Shown here: piece by piece, positions 53,595 through 64,000 of the stretch | Layout: each line of letters begins with the position of its first letter | How positions within the stretch are numbered: position 1 is the first letter of the stretch | Source: Woeseiaceae bacterium | GTDB lineage: Bacteria > Pseudomonadota > Gammaproteobacteria > Steroidobacterales > Woeseiaceae | Direction of reading: 5' to 3' | Assembly (NCBI GenBank): GCA_013043165.1 | Contig: JABDOQ010000104.1 | Span: forward strand, 99,181-163,180 | DNA: 64,000 bases | Made by a program: the position numbers and the translations under genes | Notes under the pieces: generated by a model | What the model was told of the DNA's origin: nothing | The model's database searches: none | Seen by the model: the letters and a program-made list of their open reading frames with translations, nothing else

Positions 53595-55685
53595 CTACTT
53601 GAAGCCAGGGCTGCTGCAGCGCAATTGCCCGGCGGTCTGGCGATAACAAACCTTCAGCTTGTACCCGGTCGCGTCTGGCGCCGGCGACTGAATAGAGATT
53701 ACGGCATTGAACGTATTGCCGGGCGGCACGTGTTTGCCCGGGTCCAGGTCGTCGGTGAGGTATTCGGCCGGATCAAGCGTGCGATTGCCAACCGTTTCCT
53801 CGAATCGATCGATGAGCGCGACATTGACAAGCGGGTACGGCAGGGAACTGTCTGAATTGTTGCCGACGCGTGAGTAGATGGTCAGCTGATCGTCGTTTTC
53901 ATCGATAACTTCCTGGGTAGCTTCGAAGCGCCAGCCTCTTACGTCCCAGGCCGGGGACAGCGGCCTGCCGACTGCGCGATACACGACCCCGACGACGTTA
54001 TTGAACGCCGGAATGGTCGCGAGCGCGTCGCGCGATTGATGCATGACCTGGACGATAAGGAGCAGGGCAAGAAGGACAATCGCTGCAGTCATGCCGCGAC
54101 GCCGCCCGACCCGCGTTGGCGTGCTTTCTTCATTCGCGGCGTCCCTTGCTTGTCTGGCGAGCGCCGCCGCGGCTGCGATATCTGCCTCGCGCTTCTCTGC
54201 GTCGGGCGCCGAGCGAATTGACTCACCCTCCATGACGATCGTCTCGAAGCCTGTCGATATGTCGTCATCCCTGCCAGCCGCTTCTTTTTCAGCAAATGCT
54301 TTGTCTTCCGCGTCTTTTTCGGGAATAACAATCGTCGAGGCGAATCCGTCTTCATCCTCGACTGCAAAGCTGAGGAGATCCTGGTCGATCATCATGTTGA
54401 GCGTCTGTTCTTCTTCCGTCTGCGCGGGTACGGCGTGGCTGCTGTCTTCACTCTCCGGCGCGTCCAGCTCCTCGTCGTCGATCCCGGCATCCGGCGACGC
54501 GTCGTCCTGTAGTTCAAGTCCTTCGTCGCCCTCGAAGAAATTCTTGTCGAAGACGTCGGACTGCTCTTCGAGTTGTGCAATGGCCGTGTCGACAGAACCA
54601 AATTCGAGCGGGGCCTGCTGTTCCTCTTCGTCATCCTCGTCGTCCATCGGATAACGTCGCGTGGCAGAGCTCTCGAGTTCCGGCTCGGGCTCGGGTTGCA
54701 GGTCCTCGACGGGTTCCTTTTCGGACTCAGCATCAAGTTCGATTTCGGGCTCTTCGCCTGCCACATCTGCTGTCGCTTCATGGACTACTCCGAACGATTC
54801 TTCATCGACGTCAGCCGCTGCCTCCTCCGGCGCAATTTCGGGGGCGGGGTGCATGCCGCTGAGATCGATGCCCATGGCCTCGGCCTGCAGCGCGAACTGC
54901 GTATCCACGTCCAGAATTTCCTGCTCGGTTTCCGCCGGTGCTGTGACAGCATCAGGCGGGGCGACAGCGTCGTCCTCAGCAACGGCTTCGGCAGGTTCAT
55001 CGACCTCGCCCAGGATATCCGCCCATTCGTCCGGTTCGCCAAGCATCACGTCGACGCGTGACCCTTCTGTTTCGTCCCGCGATTCGGCTTCCTGGCCGGT
55101 TTCGGTGCGTGCCTCGGGCACGGCATCGCCGGTTTCCGGCAGATAGGACGATTCGTCGTCGAGATCAAAATCGTCGGGCAACGGAGTATTGTCGTCGAAT
55201 CGAAGTTCGTCGACCGGAGTTTGCGCCAGGGCGTTTGCCGATTCCTCGAAGATCTCGGCCGCCTCGACGTCGGTTGGCGTTTTTGTAAGAAATTGATCAA
55301 CGGGCGTTGGCGATTTGTCGAGCACTTCATCGACCACCGAATCGGGCGCATCATCCTCATCGAGCACACGCCATTCAACGCCGGTATCCTCGATGCGAAT
55401 GTCCGAGCCTGCAAGCTGGTCGAGCGTCTTCAGCAGCGCCGCGCTCTGTTCAGCGGAAATAGATCGCGGAACCTCCCCGTTCGTGGGTAACGGTTCCGGC
55501 GTTAATTCGGGAAGCGGTGCCTCGGATTCCTTCGCCGCGGCTTGCTCGGGCATGCCTTCGGACAAGTATTCGAGAGCGTTGAACGGCTTACCACAGCCGC
55601 CACAACGCACTTTACCGGAGGCCTGTTTCAGGACCTCCGCCGTCACGCGAAAAGCTGTGCTGCATTCAGGGCATTGCGTATACAT
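53595..55685 (-). CDS. Zinc-ribbon, DUF3426 membrane protein with a long acidic insert
   Basis: A 696-residue protein. The N-terminal zinc ribbon is of the MJ0042 type (QCPECSTAFRVT and VRCGGCGKPFNA, four Cys). A long low-complexity, strongly acidic region (roughly residues 50-530) is rich in Glu and Asp and probably disordered. A transmembrane helix (TAAIVLLALLLIVQVMHQS) is followed by a DUF3426 domain that ends the protein. In relatives the linker is much shorter, so total length is unusual. It lies between dusB and prmA, its usual place. Function unknown. Confidence 0.82.
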   Translation of the reverse strand: MYTQCPECSTAFRVTAEVLKQASGKVRCGGCGKPFNALEYLSEGMPEQAAAKESEAPLPELTPEPLPTNGEVPRSISAEQSAALLKTLDQLAGSDIRIEDTGVEWRVLDEDDAPDSVVDEVLDKSPTPVDQFLTKTPTDVEAAEIFEESANALAQTPVDELRFDDNTPLPDDFDLDDESSYLPETGDAVPEARTETGQEAESRDETEGSRVDVMLGEPDEWADILGEVDEPAEAVAEDDAVAPPDAVTAPAETEQEILDVDTQFALQAEAMGIDLSGMHPAPEIAPEEAAADVDEESFGVVHEATADVAGEEPEIELDAESEKEPVEDLQPEPEPELESSATRRYPMDDEDDEEEQQAPLEFGSVDTAIAQLEEQSDVFDKNFFEGDEGLELQDDASPDAGIDDEELDAPESEDSSHAVPAQTEEEQTLNMMIDQDLLSFAVEDEDGFASTIVIPEKDAEDKAFAEKEAAGRDDDISTGFETIVMEGESIRSAPDAEKREADIAAAAALARQARDAANEESTPTRVGRRRGMTAAIVLLALLLIVQVMHQSRDALATIPAFNNVVGVVYRAVGRPLSPAWDVRGWRFEATQEVIDENDDQLTIYSRVGNNSDSSLPYPLVNVALIDRFEETVGNRTLDPAEYLTDDLDPGKHVPPGNTFNAVISIQSPAPDATGYKLKVCYRQTAGQLRCSSPGFK

Positions 55686-55694
55686 TGCCTGGCC

Positions 55695-56606
55695 CTATCT
55701 CCTCGTTCCCGTCAGCCGTGACCACGTTTGACCATCCTGCTCCCGGAACGTGGGCTTATCGAACTCGATCCAGGGCTCATACGCGGCCATAACGGAGGCG
55801 GCTTGTTCACATAATACGCCCGATAATGCAAGCATACCGTGGCCTGCAAGCGTTGATGTGATGGATTCGGCAAACTGAACAAGTGGTCCGGCAAGGATAT
55901 TGGCGACCACGACGTCGAAAACGCCCCCGATATCATCCACGCTGCCAAACACACGCAGGCGCCCTGCGACCCCATTGATTTCGGCATTCTGCCGTGTCGC
56001 AATAATGGCCTGCGGGTCAATGTCCATCGCCGAGGCCGCCTGACACCCCAGTTTCAGGGCGGCAATCGCGAGGACGCCGGAGCCACAGCCATAATCCAGC
56101 AGCGTCCTGCCGTGCAGTGACAGCCCGTCCAGCCATTCGAGACATAGCGCCGTGGTCGAATGTGTGCCCGTGCCGAACGCGAGCCCGGGGTCGAGGCGAA
56201 TGATCACGGCATCGTCCTGCTCGACATCGCTGTTGCCCGGACAGATCCAGAGTCGTTCGCCGAAGCTCATCGGCCCGAAGTCTTTTAGCCACTCCCGTTC
56301 CCAGGTGCGATCGGCAAGTCGTTCGATATGGTGCGGCGGCAGCTGCCCGAGTTCGAGCTCATGCAGCAGATTGGTCACGAGATTGCCGAGATCGGCGTCC
56401 GCGGAGAACAGCCCGGTGATGCGGGTGTCTGCCCAAAGCGGAATTTCACCCGGACCGGGCTCCAGCACCGGGTTGTCGCCGGCGTCGCTAAGGGTTACAG
56501 ACCAGGCGCCATGCCGAGTGAAAATCTCCTCAACGGCAGCCGCCTCCAGCGCGTCGAGGTTCATGACAAATTGCTGCCATTCCACCGCTGAATTACGCTC
56601 GATCAA
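55695..56606 (-). CDS. prmA: Ribosomal protein L11 methyltransferase
   Basis: A 303-residue SAM methyltransferase that trimethylates L11. Family blocks: [70 protein letters not shown] and [13 protein letters not shown]. The ORF can start at TTG 56606 (overlapping the accC stop) or at GTG 56585, which gives the VEWQQF start seen in relatives; I list the longer form because the short overlap is typical, but the true start may be 56585. Confidence 0.94.
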   Translation of the reverse strand: MIERNSAVEWQQFVMNLDALEAAAVEEIFTRHGAWSVTLSDAGDNPVLEPGPGEIPLWADTRITGLFSADADLGNLVTNLLHELELGQLPPHHIERLADRTWEREWLKDFGPMSFGERLWICPGNSDVEQDDAVIIRLDPGLAFGTGTHSTTALCLEWLDGLSLHGRTLLDYGCGSGVLAIAALKLGCQAASAMDIDPQAIIATRQNAEINGVAGRLRVFGSVDDIGGVFDVVVANILAGPLVQFAESITSTLAGHGMLALSGVLCEQAASVMAAYEPWIEFDKPTFREQDGQTWSRLTGTRR

Positions 56607-57946
56607 ACCAGGCCGAGACGTTTCTCGAGATAGTGGATATCGGTACCGCCCGCCTGGAATGCGGCGTGCTGGAAGATCTCCTGGTGCAGGGGAACGTTTG
56701 TCTTGATGCCTTCGATGACGATTTCGCTCAGCGCACTGCGCATACGGGCGAACGCGGCCTCTCGGCTTGCACCGTGAGCAATCAGTTTGCCGATCATCGA
56801 GTCATAGTAGGGCGGCACTTTGTAGCCGCTGTAAAGGTGGCTTTCGATGCGCACGCCGGGGCCGCCTGGCGAATGCCACAGCGTGACCAGGCCGGGCGAG
56901 GGCATGAAGCTCTTCGGATCTTCGGCATTGATGCGACACTCTATGGCGTGCCCCTGGATATGCACGTCGTCCTGTTCGAACTGCAGCGGCAAACCGCTGG
57001 CAATTCGAAGCTGCTCGCGCACGATATCGATGCCGGTGATCATCTCGGTAACCGGATGTTCGACCTGCAGGCGTGTATTCATCTCGATAAAGTAGAATTC
57101 GCCGTTCTCGTACAGGAACTCAAATGTCCCTGCACTACGGTAGCCGATTTCCTTGCAGGCATTCACACAACGTGCGCCGATGCGATTGCGCTGTTCTTCG
57201 GTGATGCCTGGTGCCGGCGCTTCCTCGATGACTTTCTGGTGGCGTCGCTGCATCGAACAATCGCGTTCACCCAGGTGAATCGCATTGCCCTGAGTGTCGG
57301 CAAGCAGTTGGAACTCGACATGCCTCGGAGTCTCGAGGTATTTTTCCATGTAGACGACGTCATTGCTGAAGGCGGCTCGCGCCTCAGCCCTGGTCACCGT
57401 GATCGCTGCCGTCAGCGACGCCTCGGCATGCACGACGCGCATACCCCGTCCGCCGCCGCCGCCTGATGCCTTGATAATAATCGGATAACCGATGTCACGA
57501 GCCAGGCGAATGTTTTCATCGGGATCATCGCCGAGCGGGCCATCCGAACCGGGGACACACGGCACGCCGGCCGCTTTCATCGCCTTGATCGCGGAGACCT
57601 TGTCGCCCATGAGGCGGATCGAATCAGATCTCGGCCCAATGAAAGTGAAGCCACTCGACTCGACGCGTTCTGCAAAGTCGGCATTTTCCGACAGGAAACC
57701 GTAGCCCGGGTGGATGCCAGTGGCGTCAGTGACCTCGGCCGCGCTGATAATGGCCGGCATGTTCAGGTAGCTCTCGCTTGATGGCGGAGGTCCGATACAG
57801 ACCGTTTCGTCAGCGAGCAGGACGTGCTTCAGATTGTTGTCTGCGGTGGAATGCACAGCGACCGTTTTGATGCCCATCTCACGGCATGCGCGGAGAATGC
57901 GCAGGGCAATCTCACCTCGGTTGGCTATTACGATCTTGTCCAGCAT
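56603..57946 (-). CDS. accC: Biotin carboxylase subunit of acetyl-CoA carboxylase
   Basis: A 447-residue ATP-grasp enzyme that carboxylates biotin on AccB. Start [23 protein letters not shown]-binding [29 protein letters not shown], and catalytic [19 protein letters not shown] are all present. The stop overlaps prmA by 4 bases. It follows accB by 14 bases. The two form the first step of fatty-acid synthesis. Confidence 0.97.
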   Translation of the reverse strand: MLDKIVIANRGEIALRILRACREMGIKTVAVHSTADNNLKHVLLADETVCIGPPPSSESYLNMPAIISAAEVTDATGIHPGYGFLSENADFAERVESSGFTFIGPRSDSIRLMGDKVSAIKAMKAAGVPCVPGSDGPLGDDPDENIRLARDIGYPIIIKASGGGGGRGMRVVHAEASLTAAITVTRAEARAAFSNDVVYMEKYLETPRHVEFQLLADTQGNAIHLGERDCSMQRRHQKVIEEAPAPGITEEQRNRIGARCVNACKEIGYRSAGTFEFLYENGEFYFIEMNTRLQVEHPVTEMITGIDIVREQLRIASGLPLQFEQDDVHIQGHAIECRINAEDPKSFMPSPGLVTLWHSPGGPGVRIESHLYSGYKVPPYYDSMIGKLIAHGASREAAFARMRSALSEIVIEGIKTNVPLHQEIFQHAAFQAGGTDIHYLEKRLGLV

Positions 57947-57960
57947 GGTCGCGTAACCCG

Positions 57961-58431
57961 CTAGTCGACGTGGCGTTGATCGATAACGAACAACGTCTGG
58001 CCAAATTCGACAGGCTCACCATTCTGGATACGAATCGACTTGATTACGCCCGACACGTCAGATTCGATTTGATTCATCATTTTCATTGCTTCGATGATGC
58101 AAAGCGTGTCGCCTTCGTTGACGCGGTCACCGACCTGAACATACGGCGCTGCGCCCGGCGAGGAGGCGGCGTAATAAGTACCGACCATCGGCGAGGCCAC
58201 CTCGTAACCATCGTCCTCGACTTCGACCGGCGCGACGGCCTCCGTATTGGCGGCGACAGGCGCAGCAGCGGGTGCGGCGGCCACGGCGGGCGCGGCAACG
58301 GGCGCCGCGACAGGCGCATGCTGCGAGTAACGGCTGATTCTTACCGACTCTTCTCCCTCGGTAATTTCAATCTCGGCAATGCCGGATTCATCCAGCAGCT
58401 CGATCAGTTTTTTTACTTTTCTTATGTCCAT
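57961..58431 (-). CDS. accB: Biotin carboxyl carrier protein
   Basis: A 156-residue BCCP. An N-terminal helix ([20 protein letters not shown]) precedes a Pro/Ala-rich linker of about 40 residues, then the biotinyl domain ([20 protein letters not shown]). The biotinylated Lys is K117 in EAMKM. It shuttles carboxyl-biotin between AccC and the carboxyltransferase. aroQ precedes it by 3 bases. Confidence 0.97.
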   Translation of the reverse strand: MDIRKVKKLIELLDESGIAEIEITEGEESVRISRYSQHAPVAAPVAAPAVAAAPAAAPVAANTEAVAPVEVEDDGYEVASPMVGTYYAASSPGAAPYVQVGDRVNEGDTLCIIEAMKMMNQIESDVSGVIKSIRIQNGEPVEFGQTLFVIDQRHVD

Positions 58432-58434
58432 CGC

Positions 58435-58884
58435 TTAGTCCCCGGTACTGGCAACAAAATGACTGGCCGCATGCAAGGCCAGCTCGTAGCCGTAAGCCCC
58501 AAACCCGAAAAGGCAGCTCCTCGCAATATCACTGAAGTAGCTGTTTTGCCTGAATTCTTCCCGCGCAAACGTGTTACTCAGGTGTATTTCGATAAACGGA
58601 ACCCGGACCGCCAGCAACGCGTCGCGTAGCGCAACGCTCGTGTGGGTGAAGCCACCGGGATTCAGGATAATGAAGTCCACTCCGTCGCTGGCTGCCGTCT
58701 GCACGCGGTCTATGAGTTCATGTTCAGCGTTGCTCTGAAAACAGCTCAAGTCGTGTCCGAGCTCAGCCGCGAGAGTAGCGCAGCGAGCCTCGATATCTTC
58801 GAGACGGGTTGCTCCATAGACCTCCGGCTCACGCGAACCGAGCAGGTTCAGATTGGGGCCGTTGATGAGCAAGAATACGGACAT
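58435..58884 (-). CDS. aroQ: 3-dehydroquinate dehydratase, type II
   Basis: A 149-residue type II dehydroquinase of the shikimate pathway. The lid/active-site block [16 protein letters not shown] contains Arg18 and Tyr23; the later [16 protein letters not shown] and [14 protein letters not shown] supply the remaining active-site residues, including the catalytic His. Adjacent to accB, as in many gammaproteobacteria. Confidence 0.96.
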   Translation of the reverse strand: MSVFLLINGPNLNLLGSREPEVYGATRLEDIEARCATLAAELGHDLSCFQSNAEHELIDRVQTAASDGVDFIILNPGGFTHTSVALRDALLAVRVPFIEIHLSNTFAREEFRQNSYFSDIARSCLFGFGAYGYELALHAASHFVASTGD

Positions 58885-58923
58885 GTGCCGGGGTTCCCAG
58901 CGAGATAGCCGACGATGGCAGCA

Positions 58924-58954
58924 ATACTAACCCTTTTTTAAGATATTAGGTCAA
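58924..58954 (-). promoter_or_regulatory. Candidate promoter of the aroQ-accB-accC operon
   Basis: On the minus strand TTGACC (plus 58949-58954) is followed by TTAGTA/TAGTAT (plus 58924-58930) with 18-19 bases between, giving a start near 58917, about 33 bases before aroQ. The -35 box matches 5 of 6 bases; the -10 box is weak and the spacing is long. Confidence 0.4.
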
Positions 58955-58996
58955 TTTTCGTTGCAGTCGCGGTCGCACCGCTGCCCCGACGGCGAC

Positions 58997-59614
58997 TCAG
59001 AGCGCGTCGAGCCCCGTTCTTGCTTCGTCCTTTTCAATTTCGCCACGATCGAGACGCGTCATGAGCTCGACAACCTTGTCGAGTTGAGGCTGGTGCAATT
59101 CGCCAATGAAAGCGCCAAGGTACTCACCGTCGGAAGCGACGAACATCGTGAAAGGCATACCAATGAATTCGATGCCGGATGACTCGGCGACCGCCATCGC
59201 GTCCTGCTCACCGACGAGCACCGGGTAATTGAATTCGGCGGACTCGTCGTAGGCCGCTACCGCTTCGGGATAGTCGACCGCTATACCGATGACCTGGAAG
59301 CCGTTGCCGGCCTGCGCCGTCTGAAAATCCTTGAGTAGCGGAATTTCGCGGCGACAGGGTGCACACCACGTAGCCCAGAAGTTAAGGAGGCGGTTTTTGC
59401 CCTGCCACTCCGAAAAATTACGCTCCGTACCTGTGATGTCAGGCAAGGTGAATGCCGGATGTGAGACGACCTCGAGGATCTTCGGCGCAGCGACAGGCGC
59501 GGCTGCCGGTGTCTGCGCAGTCGTCACAGTGACAGGAAGCCGGGCCGCATAAAACAACGCGCCGGCCAGCAGTGCGACCAGTGCAGTCGCGAAGATCAAC
59601 ATTACTCTGGACAC
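58997..59614 (-). CDS. TlpA/ResA-like membrane thioredoxin
   Basis: A 205-residue membrane-anchored thioredoxin. An N-terminal transmembrane segment (residues 4-22) holds the domain in the periplasm. An Ala/Pro-rich linker leads to the active site WCAPC (Cys84, Cys87). It most likely reduces disulfides in apocytochromes or other periplasmic targets and is fed by the upstream DsbD (10 bases away). Confidence 0.88.
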   Translation of the reverse strand: MSRVMLIFATALVALLAGALFYAARLPVTVTTAQTPAAAPVAAPKILEVVSHPAFTLPDITGTERNFSEWQGKNRLLNFWATWCAPCRREIPLLKDFQTAQAGNGFQVIGIAVDYPEAVAAYDESAEFNYPVLVGEQDAMAVAESSGIEFIGMPFTMFVASDGEYLGAFIGELHQPQLDKVVELMTRLDRGEIEKDEARTGLDAL

Positions 59615-59624
59615 GTCTTGCCCC

Positions 59625-61880
59625 TTATTCGTGACGGGCTTGTGCGCTTATGGATGCTGATTCACCGAGCGCCAGTTGCAGGTGTTCGACAAAGTCGCGG
59701 GCTTTCATGTAACCCACGACTTCGTAGCCGTGGCGTTGCTGGCCGTCCGTGCCGAAGAAAATGATAGTCGGCGGCCCGAATACGCCGAAGCGACTGAGCA
59801 GGGCCTGGTCGGCATCATCATTGGCCGTGACGTCTGCTTGCAGCCAGACCGTGTTCGAGAGCGCCGCCTGCACGTCGCCGTCCGTGAACGTATACGCCTC
59901 CATCTCCTTGCAGGATACACACCAGTCGGCGTAGAAATCCAGAAACGCGGATTTGCCCTGGCTCGATGCAGCTGCCAGTTCGCGATCCAGATCGTCGACC
60001 GTCTTGATACGCTGAAAAGGCAAGGCGTGCTCTGCTTCGGCAACCGTTGTTGCCCCGCCGAGATTGATGCTCGCCAGCGGCTGCAGTGGATTGCTGCCGC
60101 CCGTCAGGGCGCCCAGCAACAATACGATGCCGTAGATTATGGCCAGGAAGCCGAATCCCTTGCCGAGTTTTTGCACAACAGCGGATTCGCCTGTCAGTGT
60201 CGTCAGGCCGCCCATGAATACGCCGCCCATGAAAATCAGCACCGCCCAGAGCAGCATCGTTATATTGCCGGACAGTATTCTCGATAACATCCATATCGCG
60301 AGTCCCAGCATCATGAAGCCAAACGCGTTTCGCACCGCAACCATCCACGGCCCTGCTTTCGGCAACAGTTTTCCCTGCGCTGCGCCTACGAGCAGTAGCG
60401 GGGCGCCCATGCCAAGGCTCATTGCAAACAATGCGCTGCCGCTGCGCAGCATATCTCCGGTCTGGGCCATGACGGTCAGGGCGGCGATGAGTGCCGGGGC
60501 GACACAGGCTGTGACAATGAGGGCGGACAAAGCGCCCATGACAAATGCGCCGATCATCGTGCCGCTACGTTGTTTGCCGCTGACGGACGAAACTTTACCC
60601 TGAATACTGCTCGGCATTTGCAGCTCGTAGGCACCGAACATGCCCAGTGCGAGGATTACGAACAGACCGGCAAACAATATGAGTATCCAGGGTTGGTTGA
60701 ACGTCGCCTGCAGCTGCAGGCCGGCGGCAGCGGCGACGATGCCGGCAGCCGTGTAAACCAGGGCCATGCCAAGGACGTAGCTCGATGCGAGCGTGAAGCC
60801 CCGCATCGGCGTGACCTCATCGCCTTCGCCCGCGATGATGCCGGATAGAATCGGCACCATCGGCAGCACGCAGGGCGTGAAAGCGAGACCCAGCCCGGCG
60901 AGGAAAAACAGGCCGATCGTCACCCAGATGCTGGAACCCGTGATGATCTGTGCGAGCCGCGCCTGTTCGCTGACTGGCGCGGTCTCAGACGGTAGTGCAG
61001 ACAGGTCTGAGATGGTGGATGCTTCGGGCAGGCTTACTGCAATGACGCGCGTCTGCGGCATGTAACAAAGGCCGCCTTCGGCGCAACCCTGGTACTTGAG
61101 CTCAAGCTCGATATCCATGGCATTGGGTGTCGCACGCGCAATGGCCAGCGGCGCCACGATGCTGTCGAGGTAGACCTCCATTTCTCCGAAGTACTCATCG
61201 ACTTTCATCTTGCCTTTCGGCAAGTCGAGCCGGCCGGCTTTGGCACCGTCGGTCAGCGAACGAACCGAGATCTTGTCCTTGTAAAGATAGAAACCCGGGA
61301 CCACGCGAATGCCGACTTCGACCGCGTTGCCATCGACCGGGAACACTTCCGGGAAGAATACTTCGTCGACAGGCGGAAACTCGCTGCTGATATTAGCGGT
61401 GTCGCCGAATTGCCCGAGCTTGAGCTTCGGCGGGCCAGCGGAGACTTTGCGGAGCTTGACCTCGTCCGTCCAGGTTTGCGGCGGATAGCAGATACCGATG
61501 ACGTCGTTGCAGCCCTGGCTCTTGATGACGAGTTCTGCCGTTTGCGGTCGGTCGCCTTTTACCGTGTAAGGAATCGTGACGAAAAAGCGATCGCGATAGA
61601 CCTGCTGCTTGCCGAAAAATTCGTCTTCGTGCGGGAGGCCTTCGGGCAGCTGGAAGTCGCCGAATGCGAGTGCGCCATCGCCACTTTCGAAGCTGAGCTT
61701 GTCGCGGTACAGGTAACAGCATTCGTCGATTGCCCAGTCGATCTCGAGCGCTGCGCCCGTGTCGCTCACGACATACTGGAAGGCCTCGGTGACCTTCGGC
61801 GGTGCTTCGTCCGCGAACGCCGGGATCGCCGGGCAAAAGGCGAGCAAGAGTGCGGCAAAACCATTTCCAATCTTTGTCAT
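59625..61880 (-). CDS. dsbD: Thiol:disulfide interchange protein DsbD with two alpha domains
   Basis: A 751-residue protein that carries electrons from cytosolic thioredoxin to the periplasm. The transmembrane beta domain (about residues 310-580) has the redox Cys residues in LAFTPCVLPMVPIL and VTACVAPALIAAL. The C-terminal gamma domain has YADWCVSCKEMEAYTF. Two DsbD-alpha-like domains precede the membrane part: the first (about 24-150) with QGCNDVIGICYPPQTW and an unusual adjacent Cys pair (DECCYLYRD), and the second (about 170-285) with QGCAEGGLCYMPQTR. E. coli DsbD has one alpha domain and about 565 residues, so this protein is extended. It is probably co-transcribed with the TlpA-like gene. 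Confidence 0.93.
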   Translation of the reverse strand: MTKIGNGFAALLLAFCPAIPAFADEAPPKVTEAFQYVVSDTGAALEIDWAIDECCYLYRDKLSFESGDGALAFGDFQLPEGLPHEDEFFGKQQVYRDRFFVTIPYTVKGDRPQTAELVIKSQGCNDVIGICYPPQTWTDEVKLRKVSAGPPKLKLGQFGDTANISSEFPPVDEVFFPEVFPVDGNAVEVGIRVVPGFYLYKDKISVRSLTDGAKAGRLDLPKGKMKVDEYFGEMEVYLDSIVAPLAIARATPNAMDIELELKYQGCAEGGLCYMPQTRVIAVSLPEASTISDLSALPSETAPVSEQARLAQIITGSSIWVTIGLFFLAGLGLAFTPCVLPMVPILSGIIAGEGDEVTPMRGFTLASSYVLGMALVYTAAGIVAAAAGLQLQATFNQPWILILFAGLFVILALGMFGAYELQMPSSIQGKVSSVSGKQRSGTMIGAFVMGALSALIVTACVAPALIAALTVMAQTGDMLRSGSALFAMSLGMGAPLLLVGAAQGKLLPKAGPWMVAVRNAFGFMMLGLAIWMLSRILSGNITMLLWAVLIFMGGVFMGGLTTLTGESAVVQKLGKGFGFLAIIYGIVLLLGALTGGSNPLQPLASINLGGATTVAEAEHALPFQRIKTVDDLDRELAAASSQGKSAFLDFYADWCVSCKEMEAYTFTDGDVQAALSNTVWLQADVTANDDADQALLSRFGVFGPPTIIFFGTDGQQRHGYEVVGYMKARDFVEHLQLALGESASISAQARHE

Positions 61881-62015
61881 ATCGGGAGTCAGTGGCTGTC
61901 AGGGATCAAGGCGCCTGCATCATGCGACCGGCCAGGCGTAGCGATTGTTACCGCAAAGCCGGCCCGTGTCACCGATGCAGGTCGGTTTTTTGCCAAAAAA
62001 GTCGGTGCCGGGAAC

Positions 62016-62043
62016 TTGAAATTTGAGCGCTCATGCCTATTAT
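62016..62043 (+). promoter_or_regulatory. Promoter of the groESL operon
   Basis: TTGAAA (62016-62021) and TATTAT (62038-62043) are separated by 16 bases. With its preceding C, the -35 part also reads CTTGAAA, the -35 element of heat-shock sigma-32 promoters, though the -10 part matches the housekeeping sigma better. The -10 box runs into the CIRCE operator. Confidence 0.7.
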
Positions 62044-62069
62044 TAGCACTCCTCGTGGCCGAGTGCTAA
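62043..62069. promoter_or_regulatory. CIRCE operator (HrcA binding site)
   Basis: A perfect TTAGCACTC-N9-GAGTGCTAA inverted repeat, the standard CIRCE sequence bound by the HrcA repressor. It overlaps the -10 box and predicted start site of the groESL promoter, so HrcA binding would block transcription until heat or unfolded protein frees it. hrcA itself is not in the window. Confidence 0.96.
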
Positions 62070-62134
62070 CAGCACCTGGTCCGAACATCGCCGAAAATCG
62101 GTTGTAAATCAATAATTTAAAGGAGAAATGCACC

Positions 62135-62425
62135 ATGAAGATGCGTCCGCTTCATGATCGGGTCATCGTCAAGCGCATGGAAGAAGAGCGCAAATCGCCT
62201 GGCGGGATCGTCATTCCTGACTCTGCAGCCGAGAAGCCCATCAAGGGTGAAATCATTGCTGCAGGCAACGGCAAGATCCTAGAGAACGGCGACAAGCGCA
62301 AGCTCGATGTCAAGGTTGGCGACAAGGTCCTGTTCGGCAAATACGCCGGCACGGAAGTCAAGGTAGAAGGTGAAGAACTGCTCGTGATGAAGGAAGACGA
62401 CATCATGGCAGTTATCGAAGGCTAA
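62135..62425 (+). CDS. groS: Co-chaperonin GroES
   Basis: A 96-residue GroES, the lid of the GroEL folding chamber. Start [17 protein letters not shown] and mobile-loop region [19 protein letters not shown] are typical. A strong ribosome-binding site (AAAGGAG) precedes the ATG. groL follows after 74 bases. Confidence 0.98.
   Translation: MKMRPLHDRVIVKRMEEERKSPGGIVIPDSAAEKPIKGEIIAAGNGKILENGDKRKLDVKVGDKVLFGKYAGTEVKVEGEELLVMKEDDIMAVIEG

Positions 62426-64000
<1,575 letters not shown>

Overview
The window is a 64 kb chromosomal segment, moderately GC-rich and densely coded, from a Gammaproteobacterium. Evidence for this is the divergent rhlB / trxA-rho arrangement, the dusB-fis pair, a CIRCE-controlled groES-groEL operon, yrfG next to cysQ, plsB, accB-accC-prmA, and proteobacterial ECF sigma / FecR-like / TonB-receptor genes. 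The gene set fits a marine, free-living heterotroph. A Woeseia-like lineage is my guess and is not proven by the sequence. I found no rRNA, tRNA, CRISPR array, transposase or integrase gene. The first and last genes (a BatB/BatC-type protein and groEL) are cut by the window edges.

Layout. 1-2051: end of a Bat (aerotolerance-type) operon, closed by a 48-bp inverted repeat that overlaps the batD stop codon. 2166-10814: mostly housekeeping and envelope genes (glyoxalase I, a HAD phosphatase, an alpha/beta hydrolase, an OmpA-family lipid-envelope linker, lipA, sohB, an M48 lipoprotein protease, an L,D-transpeptidase with a tiny overlapping partner gene). 10802-25207: the most accessory-looking part. 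It holds a PLP desulfhydrase/deaminase, an orphan contractile-tail sheath protein, a sigma / anti-sigma / LTxxQ sensor cassette, a DUF1800-DUF1501 export pair, a DUF885 lipoprotein, two overlapping membrane GTPases, an alkyltransferase-like protein, a double thioredoxin-fold protein, a small hydrolase and an Ala/Asp/Met-rich lipoprotein.

25384-37188: plsB and trhO run directly into a translationally coupled copper/silver efflux operon (Cys/His-rich periplasmic protein, CusC-, CusB- and CusA-like subunits, and a CopA-like P-type ATPase). 37195-42425: cysQ, yrfG, rhlB, trxA and rho, with a strong terminator. 42544-46505: a complete ECF sigma / FecR-like regulator / TonB-dependent receptor signalling set. 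46507-61880 is an almost unbroken minus-strand run: short glycosyltransferase-like ORF, GFA protein, carbonic anhydrase, moeA, purD, purH, fis, dusB, a DUF3426 zinc-ribbon protein, prmA, accC, accB, aroQ, a TlpA-like thioredoxin, and a DsbD with two N-terminal alpha domains. 62016 to the end: the groESL operon with an overlapping promoter and CIRCE operator.

The best candidates for something not yet described are: (i) the lone tail-sheath gene followed by a CnrYXH-like envelope-stress sigma cassette, with no tube, baseplate or tape-measure genes nearby; (ii) the overlapping pair of P-loop membrane GTPases at the head of a tightly coupled six-gene set; (iii) the DsbD with duplicated alpha domains; and (iv) the Cys/His-rich protein that opens the copper operon. 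These are hypotheses from sequence reading alone; no database search was run.
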